Of a DNA stretch of 64,000 nucleotides, positions 9,003 through 17,623 are shown piece after piece; position 1 is the stretch's first letter, and the number at the start of each line of letters is the position of its first letter. Source of the DNA: Aureimonas sp. AU12. GTDB lineage: Bacteria; Pseudomonadota; Alphaproteobacteria; Rhizobiales; Rhizobiaceae. The stretch spans positions 62,001 to 126,000 of the forward strand of contig NZ_BBWH01000028.1 in NCBI RefSeq assembly GCF_001463705.1, read 5' to 3'. Under the pieces are notes generated by a model that was not told the DNA's origin, did not search any database, and worked only from the letters and a program-made list of their open reading frames with translations. Position numbers and translations under genes: made by a program.

Positions 9003-9356
9003 TCAGACGAACTGCGAGAGCGCCGGCACCGAGGAGATCGCGCGGTTCACCGTGTCGTCGCTCGCCGAGGCTTTCGAATAGGCCACGAGTTCTTCCGCCA
9101 CGGTGCGGATCTGGCCCATGTCAAGCCCGAGGCCCATGAGCTTGGCGCCGAGCGCCATGATGCCGCCGCCGCCGAAATCGGTGTCGCCGACGCGCCCGAT
9201 CGCATCGCTGGCGCCGGGCGTGCCGCCGATCATCTCCTCGACGGCCGGGTCGGAGCTTTCCTCGCGCATGTAGGCGAGGATGTAGCCGACCGACTGCTGG
9301 GCGGTGTCCGGCTCGATCTCGGCGGAGGAGGCGATCCGGTTCAGAAGTTCGTTCAT
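9003..9356 (-). CDS. Small conserved alphaproteobacterial protein, DUF2267-like
   Basis: A 117-residue soluble protein with helical N-terminus (MNELLNRIASSAEIEPDTAQ), a glycine-rich centre (DTDFGGGGIMALGAKLMGLGL) and a helical C-terminus ending in LSQFV. The pattern of a helical bundle around a Gly-rich GLGL segment resembles small rhizobial proteins annotated as DUF2267-like. No function is known to me and no active site can be pointed to. ATG 9356 is preferred over an earlier in-frame start that gives an implausible Pro/Gly-rich leader. Confidence 0.62.
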   Translation of the reverse strand: MNELLNRIASSAEIEPDTAQQSVGYILAYMREESSDPAVEEMIGGTPGASDAIGRVGDTDFGGGGIMALGAKLMGLGLDMGQIRTVAEELVAYSKASASDDTVNRAISSVPALSQFV

Positions 9357-9524
9357 GGCAGAGGCAAGTCCTGTCGGGCACGGCGCTGGAAGGCCGGCCA
9401 AGGTCGGGTGGCCCGAGCATGGCAAGACTTCGGGCGCCGCGCAATCGGGCCCGCCGCGCCGATTGCATCGCCGGGAAACGGCGCCGCTCTATGTTGGACA
9501 TGTCGAGGGGCAAGGAGGGCGAGC

Positions 9525-11174
9525 ATGCTGGAACAGGGGAAGATCTTTCTCGGCGCGGTGCCGGCGGGCGAGGCCGGCGGCACCGCGACCGGCGAATACC
9601 TCGATCTCGCCTTCGCCAACCGCCACGGACTGGTGACCGGGGCCACCGGCACCGGCAAGACCGTGACGCTGCAGGTTCTGGCGGAAGGCTTCTCGGAGGC
9701 CGGCGTTCCCGTCTTCTGCGCCGACATCAAGGGCGATCTCGCAGGCATTTCGGCGCGCGGCGAGCCGAAGGACTTTCTCCTGCGCCGTGCCGCGGAGGTC
9801 GGGCTGGAGCCCTATTACAACGACTTCTATCCGACGATCTTCTACGACCTCTTCGGCGAACAGGGCCATCCCGTCCGCACCACCGTCTCGGAGATGGGAC
9901 CGCTCCTCCTCTCGCGCCTTCTCGACCTGACGGAGGCGCAGGAGGGCGTCCTCAACATCGCCTTCAAGATCGCCGACGAGGACGGGCTGCTGCTGCTCGA
10001 CCTCAAGGACCTGCAGGCGATGCTCGCCCATCTCCTCGACAATGCCGAGGAGATCTCGCGGCTTTACGGCAATGTCGCCAAGGCTTCCGTCGGCGCGATC
10101 CAGCGCCAGCTTCTGGTGCTCGACACGCAAGGGGCCTCGCATTTCTTCGGCGAGCCGGCGCTCGATCTCGCCGACATTATGCGCGTCGACCGCGAGGGTC
10201 GCGGCGTCGTGAGCGTGCTGGCCGCCGACCGGCTGATGCGCGCGCCGCGCCTTTACGCCACCTTCCTGCTCTGGCTCTTGTCCGAGCTCTTCGAGACACT
10301 GCCGGAAGTCGGCGACCTCGACAAGCCCAAGCTCGTCTTCGTCTTCGACGAGGCGCATCTCCTGTTCGACGATGCGCCGAAGGCGCTGGTGGATCGCGTC
10401 GAGCAGGTGGTGCGCCTGATCCGCTCCAAGGGCGTCGGCGTCTATTTCGTCACCCAGAACCCGCTCGACCTGCCGGAAAAGGTGCTGGCGCAGCTCGGCA
10501 ACCGGGTCCAGCACGCGCTGCGGGCCTATTCGCCGCGCGAGCAGAAGGCGGTGCGCGTCGCCGCAGAGACGTTCCGCGCCAATCCCGCCTTCGACAGCGC
10601 CGAGGCGATCACCCAGCTCGGCGTCGGCGAGGCGCTGGTCTCGGTGCTCGGCAAGGACGGCGTGCCGACGATGGTGGCGCGCACGCTGATCCGGCCGCCT
10701 GCCGCGCGCCTCGGGCCCATCAGCCCTGAGGAGCGCGTCGAAACCATGCGTCGAAGCCCCATCGCGGGGCGTTACGACACCGCCGTCGATCGCGAGTCGG
10801 CCTATGAGCTGTTGAACGGACGCGCCGAGGCCGAGCTTCAGCGCGAAGCCGAAGTGCGGAAAGCCGCCGACGACGCCAAGGCCGCGCGCCAGAGCGAAGC
10901 GGCGCGCCGGGCCGAGGCGGCGGAAGCCCGGCGCACGGCGCCTCGGGTGAGCGAGAGCCCCGGACCTTGGGGGCGGGGCGGCGACGAGGGCGACGAGCGG
11001 GATGCCGACCAGCCTGCGCCGCGCCGCGCGCCGGCCCGCAGACCGGCGGCCAGCGGATACCAGCGCCAGACCGTGGCCGAGACCGTGATGAAACAGGTCG
11101 GTCGCACCGTCGCCTCGACCGTCACCAACGCGATCGTGCGGGGCATCCTCGGCTCGTTCAAACGCGGGCGATGA
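9525..11174 (+). CDS. HerA-like ATPase (DUF853 / YjgR family)
   Basis: Cytosolic P-loop ATPase of the HerA/FtsK clade, 549 residues. Walker A is GATGTGKT (39-46); Walker B is LVFVFDEAHLLF (270-281), both in expected positions for DUF853 (YjgR) proteins. The core ends near residue 430; the remaining 120 residues are an Ala/Arg/Glu-rich, probably coiled and disordered tail, then a conserved-looking hydrophobic end (about 520-549). ATG 9525 has a textbook AAGGAGGG before it. No NurA nuclease gene is adjacent, so this is the stand-alone type of unknown role rather than the archaeal HerA-NurA resection pair. Confidence 0.85.
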   Translation: MLEQGKIFLGAVPAGEAGGTATGEYLDLAFANRHGLVTGATGTGKTVTLQVLAEGFSEAGVPVFCADIKGDLAGISARGEPKDFLLRRAAEVGLEPYYNDFYPTIFYDLFGEQGHPVRTTVSEMGPLLLSRLLDLTEAQEGVLNIAFKIADEDGLLLLDLKDLQAMLAHLLDNAEEISRLYGNVAKASVGAIQRQLLVLDTQGASHFFGEPALDLADIMRVDREGRGVVSVLAADRLMRAPRLYATFLLWLLSELFETLPEVGDLDKPKLVFVFDEAHLLFDDAPKALVDRVEQVVRLIRSKGVGVYFVTQNPLDLPEKVLAQLGNRVQHALRAYSPREQKAVRVAAETFRANPAFDSAEAITQLGVGEALVSVLGKDGVPTMVARTLIRPPAARLGPISPEERVETMRRSPIAGRYDTAVDRESAYELLNGRAEAELQREAEVRKAADDAKAARQSEAARRAEAAEARRTAPRVSESPGPWGRGGDEGDERDADQPAPRRAPARRPAASGYQRQTVAETVMKQVGRTVASTVTNAIVRGILGSFKRGR

Positions 11175-11261
11175 GAGTTGGAGAGTGAACGGGAGGTCGC
11201 AGGCACGCCGGCGGCTTCCTATCTTACCCCTGACTGAAACCTCTCGGGATCGACGCCTTCG

Positions 11262-11489
11262 ATGAAATCGGGTCTTGCAGCCTTCCTGCTTTGGCTCTGC
11301 TGCCTCATGGGCATCTGCGGCCTGCATCGCTTCTATCTCGGGCGCCCGCTGACGGGCCTTCTCTGGCTGCTGACCTTTGGCCTGTTCGGTATCGGCCAGT
11401 TGATCGACCTCTTCCTCCTGCCTTCGATGATCCGGCAGGAGAACCTGGAGCGTCGCATCGACCGGATGGAAGCGGCGCGCCTTCGTTGA
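11262..11489 (+). CDS. TM2-domain membrane protein
   Basis: A 75-residue protein with two hydrophobic segments (about 5-21 and 29-52) separated by GLHRFYLGRP, the diagnostic TM2 motif, followed by GLFGIGQLIDLFLL. It ends in a charged helix (RQENLERRIDRMEAARLR). TM2 proteins are small inner-membrane proteins of unknown function. It lies 87 bp after the HerA-like gene on the same strand and may be cotranscribed. Confidence 0.83.
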   Translation: MKSGLAAFLLWLCCLMGICGLHRFYLGRPLTGLLWLLTFGLFGIGQLIDLFLLPSMIRQENLERRIDRMEAARLR

Positions 11490-11517
11490 TTGTTGGCCGT
11501 TGCCGGACAGCGGCTGC

Positions 11518-11551
11518 AGCCGGGCGGCGGACGATGACCCGCCGCCCGGCT
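11518..11551. terminator. Bidirectional hairpin terminator
   Basis: A perfect 13-bp GC stem (11518-11530 with 11539-11551) with an 8-nt loop lies between the convergent TM2 and Rieske-FAD genes. Confidence 0.7.
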
Positions 11552-11557
11552 TGATCG

Positions 11558-13126
11558 TCAATCCTTCAGGAGCGCGGCCGGATCCCAGCCCGCCGCCGCC
11601 AAACGTTCGCTGGATGGCGTGGGGTCTGTGAGCATCAGGGCATGGAGCGCAGGCGTCCGGTCGCCCTTACCGAGCCCGAGCGCGGCGACGACCCGCCCGC
11701 CCTTCACGTAGAAGGCGGTGTAGGAATTGCCGTCGAGGTCGCCCTCGATATGAACCTCGTCGAAGCCCTTGGCATGGCCGAGATAGGCGAGGCGGCCTTG
11801 CTGGGCCGTCCAGAAGAAGGGCACGCCGCGGAAGGGCTCGGTGCTGCCGAGCATGGCCTGCGCGGCATGGCGCCCGTGCTGCTCGGCCAGCCGCCAATGC
11901 TCGATGCGGGCGCGCTCATGGCGCCCGTGAAGCGGAAATTCGGCGATGTCGCCGCCGGCATAGAGGCCATTCGCGACGCGCAAGGTCTCATCCGTGACGA
12001 CGCCCCGCCCGTTCGTCTCGACGCCGGACAGAAGTCCCGTGCGCGGCGCCGCGCCCACCGCTGCGAGGACGAGATCGGTTGCGATCCGCTCGCCGCCCGC
12101 CAGCCGGACGGCCACGACGCGCCCGTCTTCGGCCTCCAGCGTCTCGATCTCGGTCCCCGTGCGCACGTCGACGCCCTTGGCACGATGCGTCTTCAGGAGC
12201 TGCGTTGCCACCGCCTCGCCGAACTGCTTGGCGAAGGGCAGGGGATCACGCGACAGGACGGTGACGCTCTTGCCCTGCGCCGTCAGGCTGGCGGCCGCTT
12301 CCATGCCGATGAAGCCGGAGCCGATCACCGCGACGCGGCTCGCCGTTTCCAGTGCGGCCTTCAAGGCACGGGCATCCGCGTGGTCGCGCAACTGCAGGAC
12401 GTTGGAACATTCGGCGTTGGCGAGCGTCAGCGGTGCGGCGTCGCTGCCGGGCGCGGCGAAGCAGCGGTCGTAGGCAAGGGTGCTGCCGTCCGCAAGCTGC
12501 AGGGTCTTGGCGGCGGCATCGATGCGCTCGACGGTTCTAGCGTCGAGTTCGATTCCGAGCGCCTCCAGCCGCTCGCGCGGCAGAAGCGGCAGATCCTCGT
12601 CCTTCTTCTTGCCCGAGAGATAGGTCTTCGACAGGTCGGTCCGGTCGTAGGGCGGCTCGCCTTCCGGCGTGAAGAGGACGATCCGGCCGGCAAAGCCGCC
12701 GCGAACCAGCTCTTCGGCGCAGGCAAGGCCCGCCGCGCCGCCGCCGACGATGGAGAAGACCGCCTCGCCGCCGCGCTCGCGCGCCTCGGGCGCGGGGTCG
12801 GGCATGTGCGGTCCGTCGCCCTCGCGAATCTCGACCAGCACGCGCCCGCCCTCGACGCTGGCGGCGAAGCGGTTGAGGCAGCCCTTGCCGGGCGGCTGGA
12901 GATGGGCGCCATCCTCGAGATCGAAGACCGCATGGTGCCACGGGCAGATCACGCGGTTGCCGACGCGCTGGCCGTTCTTCAGCGGGGCGCCCTTGTGGGT
13001 GCAGGTCGCGCCGGTGGCGAGCACGCGGTCGCCATCGCGCGCAAGCAGGATCTTGAGATCGCCGACCGCGACCTCCGTCAGCCCGTCCGCGGGAAGGGCG
13101 TCGAGCGCGATGACATCGTGTTTCAT
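11558..13126 (-). CDS. Rieske ferredoxin-FAD/NAD(P)H reductase fusion
   Basis: A 522-residue electron-transfer flavoprotein. Residues 5-105 form a Rieske [2Fe-2S] domain with C42-T-H44 and C61-P-W-H64. The rest is a class I pyridine nucleotide-disulfide reductase-like module. Its FAD site is IVGGGAAGLACAEEL (about 143), the NAD site VAVIGSGFIGMEAA (about 270), and the second FAD motif LYAGGDIAEF (about 390). The architecture is that of AIFM3-like/dioxygenase-reductase fusions. No oxygenase subunit is adjacent, so the partner is unknown. ATG 13126 excludes an N-terminal extension without family likeness; the ribosome-binding site is weak. Confidence 0.85.
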   Translation of the reverse strand: MKHDVIALDALPADGLTEVAVGDLKILLARDGDRVLATGATCTHKGAPLKNGQRVGNRVICPWHHAVFDLEDGAHLQPPGKGCLNRFAASVEGGRVLVEIREGDGPHMPDPAPEARERGGEAVFSIVGGGAAGLACAEELVRGGFAGRIVLFTPEGEPPYDRTDLSKTYLSGKKKDEDLPLLPRERLEALGIELDARTVERIDAAAKTLQLADGSTLAYDRCFAAPGSDAAPLTLANAECSNVLQLRDHADARALKAALETASRVAVIGSGFIGMEAAASLTAQGKSVTVLSRDPLPFAKQFGEAVATQLLKTHRAKGVDVRTGTEIETLEAEDGRVVAVRLAGGERIATDLVLAAVGAAPRTGLLSGVETNGRGVVTDETLRVANGLYAGGDIAEFPLHGRHERARIEHWRLAEQHGRHAAQAMLGSTEPFRGVPFFWTAQQGRLAYLGHAKGFDEVHIEGDLDGNSYTAFYVKGGRVVAALGLGKGDRTPALHALMLTDPTPSSERLAAAGWDPAALLKD

Positions 13127-13241
13127 AGGATGGGGTTCCGTTCGTCCTGTTGGAACCCGAACGGATCGAAGATTGGAGCGGTTCCAGAAACCCTCGGCGG
13201 CCTGCGGCCTCTGCGGCAAAGCGACCGACAGGCCCAACGAA

Positions 13242-13271
13242 AGCGGGCGGAACCCGAAGGTCCCGCCCGCT
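13242..13271 (-). terminator. Hairpin terminator after the L,D-transpeptidase gene
   Basis: A 13-bp stem with one mismatch (13242-13254 with 13259-13271), followed on the minus strand by a short TTT run, 25 nt past the L,D-transpeptidase stop. Confidence 0.55.
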
Positions 13272-13295
13272 GGCAGTCATACAAGTGGAAGGCCG

Positions 13296-14021
13296 TCAGG
13301 CGACGCCGTTGCCCTGGTTGACGATCACCGTCGCGCCCGAGGCGGCCCGATTGTAGAGGTCGATGATGTCGTGGTTCATGAAGCGAACGCAGCCCGACGA
13401 AACGGCCTTGCCGATCGTCCAGTATTCCGGCGTTCCGTGGAGGCGGTAGAGCGTGTCCTCGCCGTTCTGGAAGAGGTAGAGCGCGCGGGCGCCGAGCGGG
13501 TTCTTAAGGCCGGGATCCATGCCGACGCCGCGCAGCGGCTCCAGCTCGGGCTGACGGTCGATCATCTCGTTGGGCGGGGTCCAGCGCGGCCATTCGCGCT
13601 TGAACTGGACGCGGGCGCGCCCGTCCCAGGCGAAACCGTCGCGGCCGATGCCGACGCCGTAGCGCATCGCCGTGCCGCCGGGCTCGATCAGGTAGGCGAA
13701 GCGGGTGGGCGTATCGATGATGATCGTGCCGGGCGTTTCCGGGCCGACATAGGTAACCTGCCGGCGCAGGAATTGCATGGGCACGCGGCGGAAGTCGATG
13801 CCGGGAATGAGGAAGCCGTTGTCCTCGATCGGACCGTAGGCCGCGGCATATTCGGGCGTGATGCCGCGCGGCAGCGGCTCGCCGCCCGAGAACGGCGTGA
13901 GGCTCGCGACGCGGGCTCGCGAGTCCGAGGCGCAGCCGGTCAAGACGGCGGTGGCGCCAAGGCCGAGGCCCATGAGGAGTTTGCGGCGGGTCAAGCCGCC
14001 GGAGGAAATGGGGTTCGTCAT
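13296..14021 (-). CDS. L,D-transpeptidase (YkuD domain), exported lipoprotein-like
   Basis: Periplasmic cysteine transpeptidase that forms 3-3 peptidoglycan cross-links or links proteins to peptidoglycan. The N-terminus TRRKLLMGLGLGATAVLTGC is a twin-Arg-containing signal with a lipobox ending at C30. The catalytic motif is HGT (H195) followed by SSGCVRF with nucleophile C211, the standard YkuD arrangement. Length is 241 residues. Two consecutive ATG codons (14024 and 14021) could serve as start. Rhizobiales depend heavily on L,D-cross-links and carry many paralogues, so the exact role of this one cannot be told. Confidence 0.87.
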   Translation of the reverse strand: MTNPISSGGLTRRKLLMGLGLGATAVLTGCASDSRARVASLTPFSGGEPLPRGITPEYAAAYGPIEDNGFLIPGIDFRRVPMQFLRRQVTYVGPETPGTIIIDTPTRFAYLIEPGGTAMRYGVGIGRDGFAWDGRARVQFKREWPRWTPPNEMIDRQPELEPLRGVGMDPGLKNPLGARALYLFQNGEDTLYRLHGTPEYWTIGKAVSSGCVRFMNHDIIDLYNRAASGATVIVNQGNGVA

Positions 14022-14343
14022 CATCCAGCCATGGAAGGTCAAACGGGCCGCGCTCCTTATGGTGGAGCTTTGCGGGGATCCGCCCGATAGGGGAACATGC
14101 TGCGACAACGCGCGCGAGCCCCGTTCGTTCCGGGTCGGCGCGGTGCGGCCGTCAGCATCGCTTACGACCCATTGCGGCGCCGATGTGTTGGCCGGGGCGC
14201 CGCTGCGCCGAACACGCTCGATCCCGGTCATTCGCCTGGTTTCGCGTGGCCGGGATGTGACAGGCGCGGCATGAGATCCTATACCGGCGGCGACCGCCGG
14301 CCGTCTTGATCCGAGGCCGGCACCCGGAAGGAGTTCGGCCTCG

Positions 14344-15219
14344 ATGGCAACCGCATTCTCGCGCACCTTCACCTATTTCGACGGCGAATGGCTGGAGGGC
14401 AATCCCGGCCTCGTCGGTCCGCGCTCGCACGTGTTCTGGCTGGGCTCGTCGGTCTTCGACGGCGCGCGCTGGTTCGAGGGCCTGAGCCCCGATCTCGACC
14501 GGCATGCCGCCCGCGTCAACCGCTCGGCGCTGGCGCTCGGTCTCGAGCCGACGATGGCGCCCGAGGAGATCGTGCGCCTGACGCATGAGGGCCTCGCCAA
14601 GTTCGACGGCGAAACCGCGGTCTACATCCGGCCGATGTACTGGGCCGAGGACGGCGGCTACATGGGCGTGCCCGCCGACCCCGAGACGACCCGCTTCTGC
14701 CTCTGCCTCTACGAATCGCCGATGATTCCGGCCGCCGGCTTCTCGCTGAGCGTCTCGCCCTTCCGGCGCCCGACTCCCGAATCGATGCCGACGCTCGCCA
14801 AGGCCGGCTGCCTCTATCCCAACAATGCCCGCGCCATCCGCGAGGCCGTCTCGCGCGGCTTCGACAATGCGCTCGTGCGCGACATGATCGGCAACGTGGC
14901 GGAGACCGGCACCTCGAACATCTTCCTCGCCAGGGACGGCGTGGTGATGACGCCGGTGCCGAACGGCTCGTTCCTCGACGGCATCACCCGCCAGCGCGTC
15001 ATCGCGCTCTTGCGGGCCGACGGGGTGGAGGTGGTGGAGCGCTCGCTCGGCGTCGCCGACTTCGCGGCGGCCGACGAGATCTTCTCCACCGGCAACCATT
15101 CGAAGGTCGTGCCGGTCACGCGGTTCGAGGATCGCTCGCTGAAGGCCGGGCCGATCTTCGAGCGGGCCCGCGAACTCTACTGGCGGTTCGCGCGGGAGGC
15201 GGGAAAAAGTCCGGCTTGA
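14344..15219 (+). CDS. ilvE: Branched-chain amino acid aminotransferase-like, class IV PLP enzyme
   Basis: PLP-dependent fold-type IV aminotransferase, 291 residues, of the IlvE/D-amino acid aminotransferase group. Landmarks are HVFWLGSSVFDGARWFEG near the N-terminus, the PLP lysine K153 in LAKAGCLYPNN, and E187 in GNVAETGTSNIF, followed by LDGITRQRVI. Branched-chain 2-oxo acids with glutamate are the likely substrates, but the K-A-G-C-L-Y variant around the lysine leaves room for another amino donor. GGAG lies upstream of ATG 14344. It is divergent from the transpeptidase gene, with 320 bp between. Confidence 0.78.
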   Translation: MATAFSRTFTYFDGEWLEGNPGLVGPRSHVFWLGSSVFDGARWFEGLSPDLDRHAARVNRSALALGLEPTMAPEEIVRLTHEGLAKFDGETAVYIRPMYWAEDGGYMGVPADPETTRFCLCLYESPMIPAAGFSLSVSPFRRPTPESMPTLAKAGCLYPNNARAIREAVSRGFDNALVRDMIGNVAETGTSNIFLARDGVVMTPVPNGSFLDGITRQRVIALLRADGVEVVERSLGVADFAAADEIFSTGNHSKVVPVTRFEDRSLKAGPIFERARELYWRFAREAGKSPA

Positions 15220-15273
15220 GGCGGTTTTGCGGCATGCGCGGCTGACAACAGCCGAAAACGGCCCTAGCTAAGG

Positions 15274-15330
15274 GCCCGGTTCCAACAGCCCGGCCCGGTT
15301 GCAACGGCTTGGCCCGGTTTCAACAACCCG
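15274..15330. repeat. Three 19-bp tandem repeats upstream of sodB
   Basis: Three adjacent units of exactly 19 bp (15274-15292, 15293-15311, 15312-15330), all beginning GCCCGGTT, then N, then CAAC, and ending CCG or CTTG. They end 48 bp before the sodB ATG. A fourth partial relative (GGGTTGCAAC) follows at about 15352. The regular spacing, close to two helical turns, suggests an array of regulator sites; this is inference. Confidence 0.75.
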
Positions 15331-15378
15331 GCATCCGCGTCGCCGACGCCGCCGGGTTGCAACACGAAGGAGACAACC

Positions 15379-15981
15379 ATGGCCTTCACGCTCCCCGAGC
15401 TGCCCTACGCCTACGACGCGCTTCAGCCCTACATGTCGAAGGAGACGCTGGAGTACCATCACGACAAGCACCACCAGGCCTATGTCGACATGGGCAACAA
15501 GCTGGCCACCGAGGCCGGCCTCGGCGACGCCTCGCTCGAAGACGTGGTGACGCAGTCCTTCGGCAAGAATCAGCCGCTCTTCAACAATGCCGGCCAGCAC
15601 TACAACCACATCCATTTCTGGAAGTGGATGAAGCCGAACGGCGGCGGCACGGCGCTTCCGGGCAAGCTGCAGACCGCGTTCGACAGCGATCTGGGCGGCT
15701 ACGCCAAGTTCCGCACCGACTTCGTGGAAGCGGGCAAGGGCCAGTTCGGCTCGGGCTGGGCCTGGGTCGCGGTGAAGGACGGCAAGCTTCAGATCATGAA
15801 GACGCCGAACGGCGAGAACCCGCTCGTCCACGGCGCCAAGCCGATCCTCGGCGTCGATGTGTGGGAACATTCCTATTACATCGACTATCGCAACGCGCGG
15901 CCGAAGTACCTGGAAGCGTTCGTCGACAACCTGATCAACTGGGACTACGTGCTCGAACGCTACGAGGCGGCGCAGGGCTGA
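15379..15981 (+). CDS. sodB: Superoxide dismutase [Fe/Mn]
   Basis: Cytosolic superoxide dismutase, 200 residues, normal for the Fe/Mn family. Metal ligands are H27 (ETLEYHHDKHH), H77 (YNHIHFW), D160 and H164 (DVWEHSYYIDY). Q73 in NNAGQHYNH sits in the second sphere; the metal cannot be assigned with certainty. AAGGAG lies shortly before the ATG. It is monocistronic, with the 19-bp tandem repeats upstream and a strong terminator downstream. Confidence 0.94.
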   Translation: MAFTLPELPYAYDALQPYMSKETLEYHHDKHHQAYVDMGNKLATEAGLGDASLEDVVTQSFGKNQPLFNNAGQHYNHIHFWKWMKPNGGGTALPGKLQTAFDSDLGGYAKFRTDFVEAGKGQFGSGWAWVAVKDGKLQIMKTPNGENPLVHGAKPILGVDVWEHSYYIDYRNARPKYLEAFVDNLINWDYVLERYEAAQG

Positions 15982-16009
15982 ACGGCCCCACCCCTCGATG
16001 ATCGATCCG

Positions 16010-16042
16010 CCCCGTCGCATCGCAGGATGCGGCGGGGTTTTT
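16010..16042 (+). terminator. Rho-independent terminator of sodB
   Basis: A 12-bp stem (16010-16021 with 16026-16037, one G-U pair) with a 4-nt loop is followed by TTTTT (16038-16042). Confidence 0.88.
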
Positions 16043-16094
16043 CGTTGGCCTTTGGCGACGCTTCGGTGACACCGCGCTTTGGCGATGGACAGGA

Positions 16095-16106
16095 CGGTTG
16101 CAACCG
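16095..16106. promoter_or_regulatory. Perfect 12-bp palindrome upstream of the cytochrome genes
   Basis: CGGTTGCAACCG is a perfect inverted repeat, 58 bp before the first cytochrome ATG. Its half CGGTTGCAAC also occurs in the middle unit of the repeat array before sodB, so it may be a binding site for the same regulator. No regulator is identified. Confidence 0.35.
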
Positions 16107-16163
16107 GATCAATCTGTGGTCTGGAATCGTTCCAAGCGGACCGCACCGGAGGAAACCGTCGCC

Positions 16164-16622
16164 ATGCATTCGATCGCCCGACCGCTCGCCCTCGTTCTCG
16201 CGCTGGCGCTTCCCGCCGTGGCGCTCGGTACCGCCTCGGCGCAGAATACCGACGTCATCGCCCAGCGCCAGCAGTTGATGAAGAACAACGGCAAGGCCGC
16301 CAAGGCCGCGAACGCGCTGATCAAGGGAGAGACGCCCTTCGACGCCGCCGCGGCGCTACAGGTCTTTCAGGTGATGAACGACGACGGCAAGAAGTTCGCA
16401 ACGCTCTTCCCCGAGGATTCCAAGACCGGGGGCAAGACCGAAGCCTCGCCGGCGATCTGGGAGAAGCCGGCCGAGTTCAAGGCGGCGAACGACAAGTTCA
16501 TTGCCGATACGCAGGCCGGCATCGATGCCAAGCCCGCCGATGTGGACGCCTTCAAGGCCGCCTTCACCAAGGTCGCCGCCAACTGCCAGAGCTGCCACCA
16601 GCAGTTCCGCGCCAAGGACTAA
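16164..16622 (+). CDS. Cytochrome c-prime / c556 family protein
   Basis: Periplasmic monohaem cytochrome, 152 residues including a signal peptide (to about residue 27, ending TASAQ). The mature part is a four-helix bundle with the haem site CQSCH close to the C-terminus (about 143-147), as in cytochrome c-prime and c556. GGAGGAAA precedes ATG 16164; an in-frame reading from 16098 only adds an unlikely leader. It lies 27 bp before a dihaem cytochrome gene on the same strand, suggesting an electron-transfer pair in one operon. Confidence 0.87.
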   Translation: MHSIARPLALVLALALPAVALGTASAQNTDVIAQRQQLMKNNGKAAKAANALIKGETPFDAAAALQVFQVMNDDGKKFATLFPEDSKTGGKTEASPAIWEKPAEFKAANDKFIADTQAGIDAKPADVDAFKAAFTKVAANCQSCHQQFRAKD

Positions 16623-16649
16623 GGCGATCGTCGGCCCGGGGACCCAACC

Positions 16650-17594
16650 GTGATCCGTCGCCTCGCGATCGGCCTCGTCTCGCTCGCCGTGCTCGGCGGC
16701 GTCGGCTTCTTTGGGCTGACGCTGCCCAGCCGCCTTCCGGCGGAGGCGGTGGCGGCGGAAGGCAGCGGCGATGCCGTGCGGGGCGAGCGGATCTTCTGGG
16801 CCGGCGGCTGCGCCTCCTGCCATGCCCCCGCCGGGGCGGACGGCGAGGGGCTCCTGCAACTTGGTGGCGGCGCGCCGCTGGTAACGAAGTTCGGCACGTT
16901 CCACGCGCCCAACATCTCCCCGGACCGTGGGCACGGGATCGGCGCCTGGACGCTCACGGACTTCGCCAATGCCATGCAGCGCGGCGTGACGCCGGAGGGC
17001 GAGCCGCTCTATCCGGCGTTCCCCTACACGTCCTATGCGCGCATGACTGCCGGTGACGTCGCCGATCTTCACGCCTATCTCGGCACGTTGCCGGCGGTCG
17101 CCACGGACGCGCCGGCCAACGAACTCGACTTCCCCTTCAACATCCGGCGCGGCGTCGCGCTCTGGCAGCGGGCCTTCCTGGACCCCGCGCCCGTGGTGGC
17201 CCTGCCGGCGGATGCCTCCGAGCTGGTGAACCGCGGGCAGTATCTGGTGGAAGGTCCCGGCCATTGCGGCGAGTGCCACACGCCGCGGCAGTTCGGGGGG
17301 CTCGGCGGGCTCGATCACGCGAACTGGCTGGCCGGCGGTCCCGCCCCGGAAGGACGCGGGCGCATTCCCAACATCACGCCGGGCGGCGCGATCGCGGATT
17401 GGTCAGAGGGCGACATCGCCACCTATCTCGAAACCGGCTTCACGCCGGACTTCGACAGCGTCGGCGGATCGATGGTCGAGGTCCAGCACAACATGGCCAA
17501 GCTGCCGGCGGAGGATCGACAGGCGATCGCCGCCTATCTGAAGGCCGTGCCGGCGGTGGCGGACATGGCGGAGGATGGAGCTGCGGCGAACTGA
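16650..17594 (+). CDS. Dihaem cytochrome c
   Basis: A 314-residue cytochrome with an N-terminal membrane segment (about 5-25) acting as signal or anchor. Two class I cytochrome c domains follow, with haem sites CASCH (about 54-58) and CGECH (about 208-212), each followed by a plausible axial Met region. The first domain has the NISPDRGHGIGAWTL segment and the second NITPGGAIADWSEG, typical of cytochrome subunits of membrane dehydrogenases such as alcohol or sorbitol dehydrogenase. No dehydrogenase subunit is adjacent. The start is GTG, with GGGGAC upstream. Confidence 0.86.
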   Translation: MIRRLAIGLVSLAVLGGVGFFGLTLPSRLPAEAVAAEGSGDAVRGERIFWAGGCASCHAPAGADGEGLLQLGGGAPLVTKFGTFHAPNISPDRGHGIGAWTLTDFANAMQRGVTPEGEPLYPAFPYTSYARMTAGDVADLHAYLGTLPAVATDAPANELDFPFNIRRGVALWQRAFLDPAPVVALPADASELVNRGQYLVEGPGHCGECHTPRQFGGLGGLDHANWLAGGPAPEGRGRIPNITPGGAIADWSEGDIATYLETGFTPDFDSVGGSMVEVQHNMAKLPAEDRQAIAAYLKAVPAVADMAEDGAAAN

Positions 17595-17623
17595 AGGTTG
17601 GCCGCAGCTGATGTGGATTGCTG

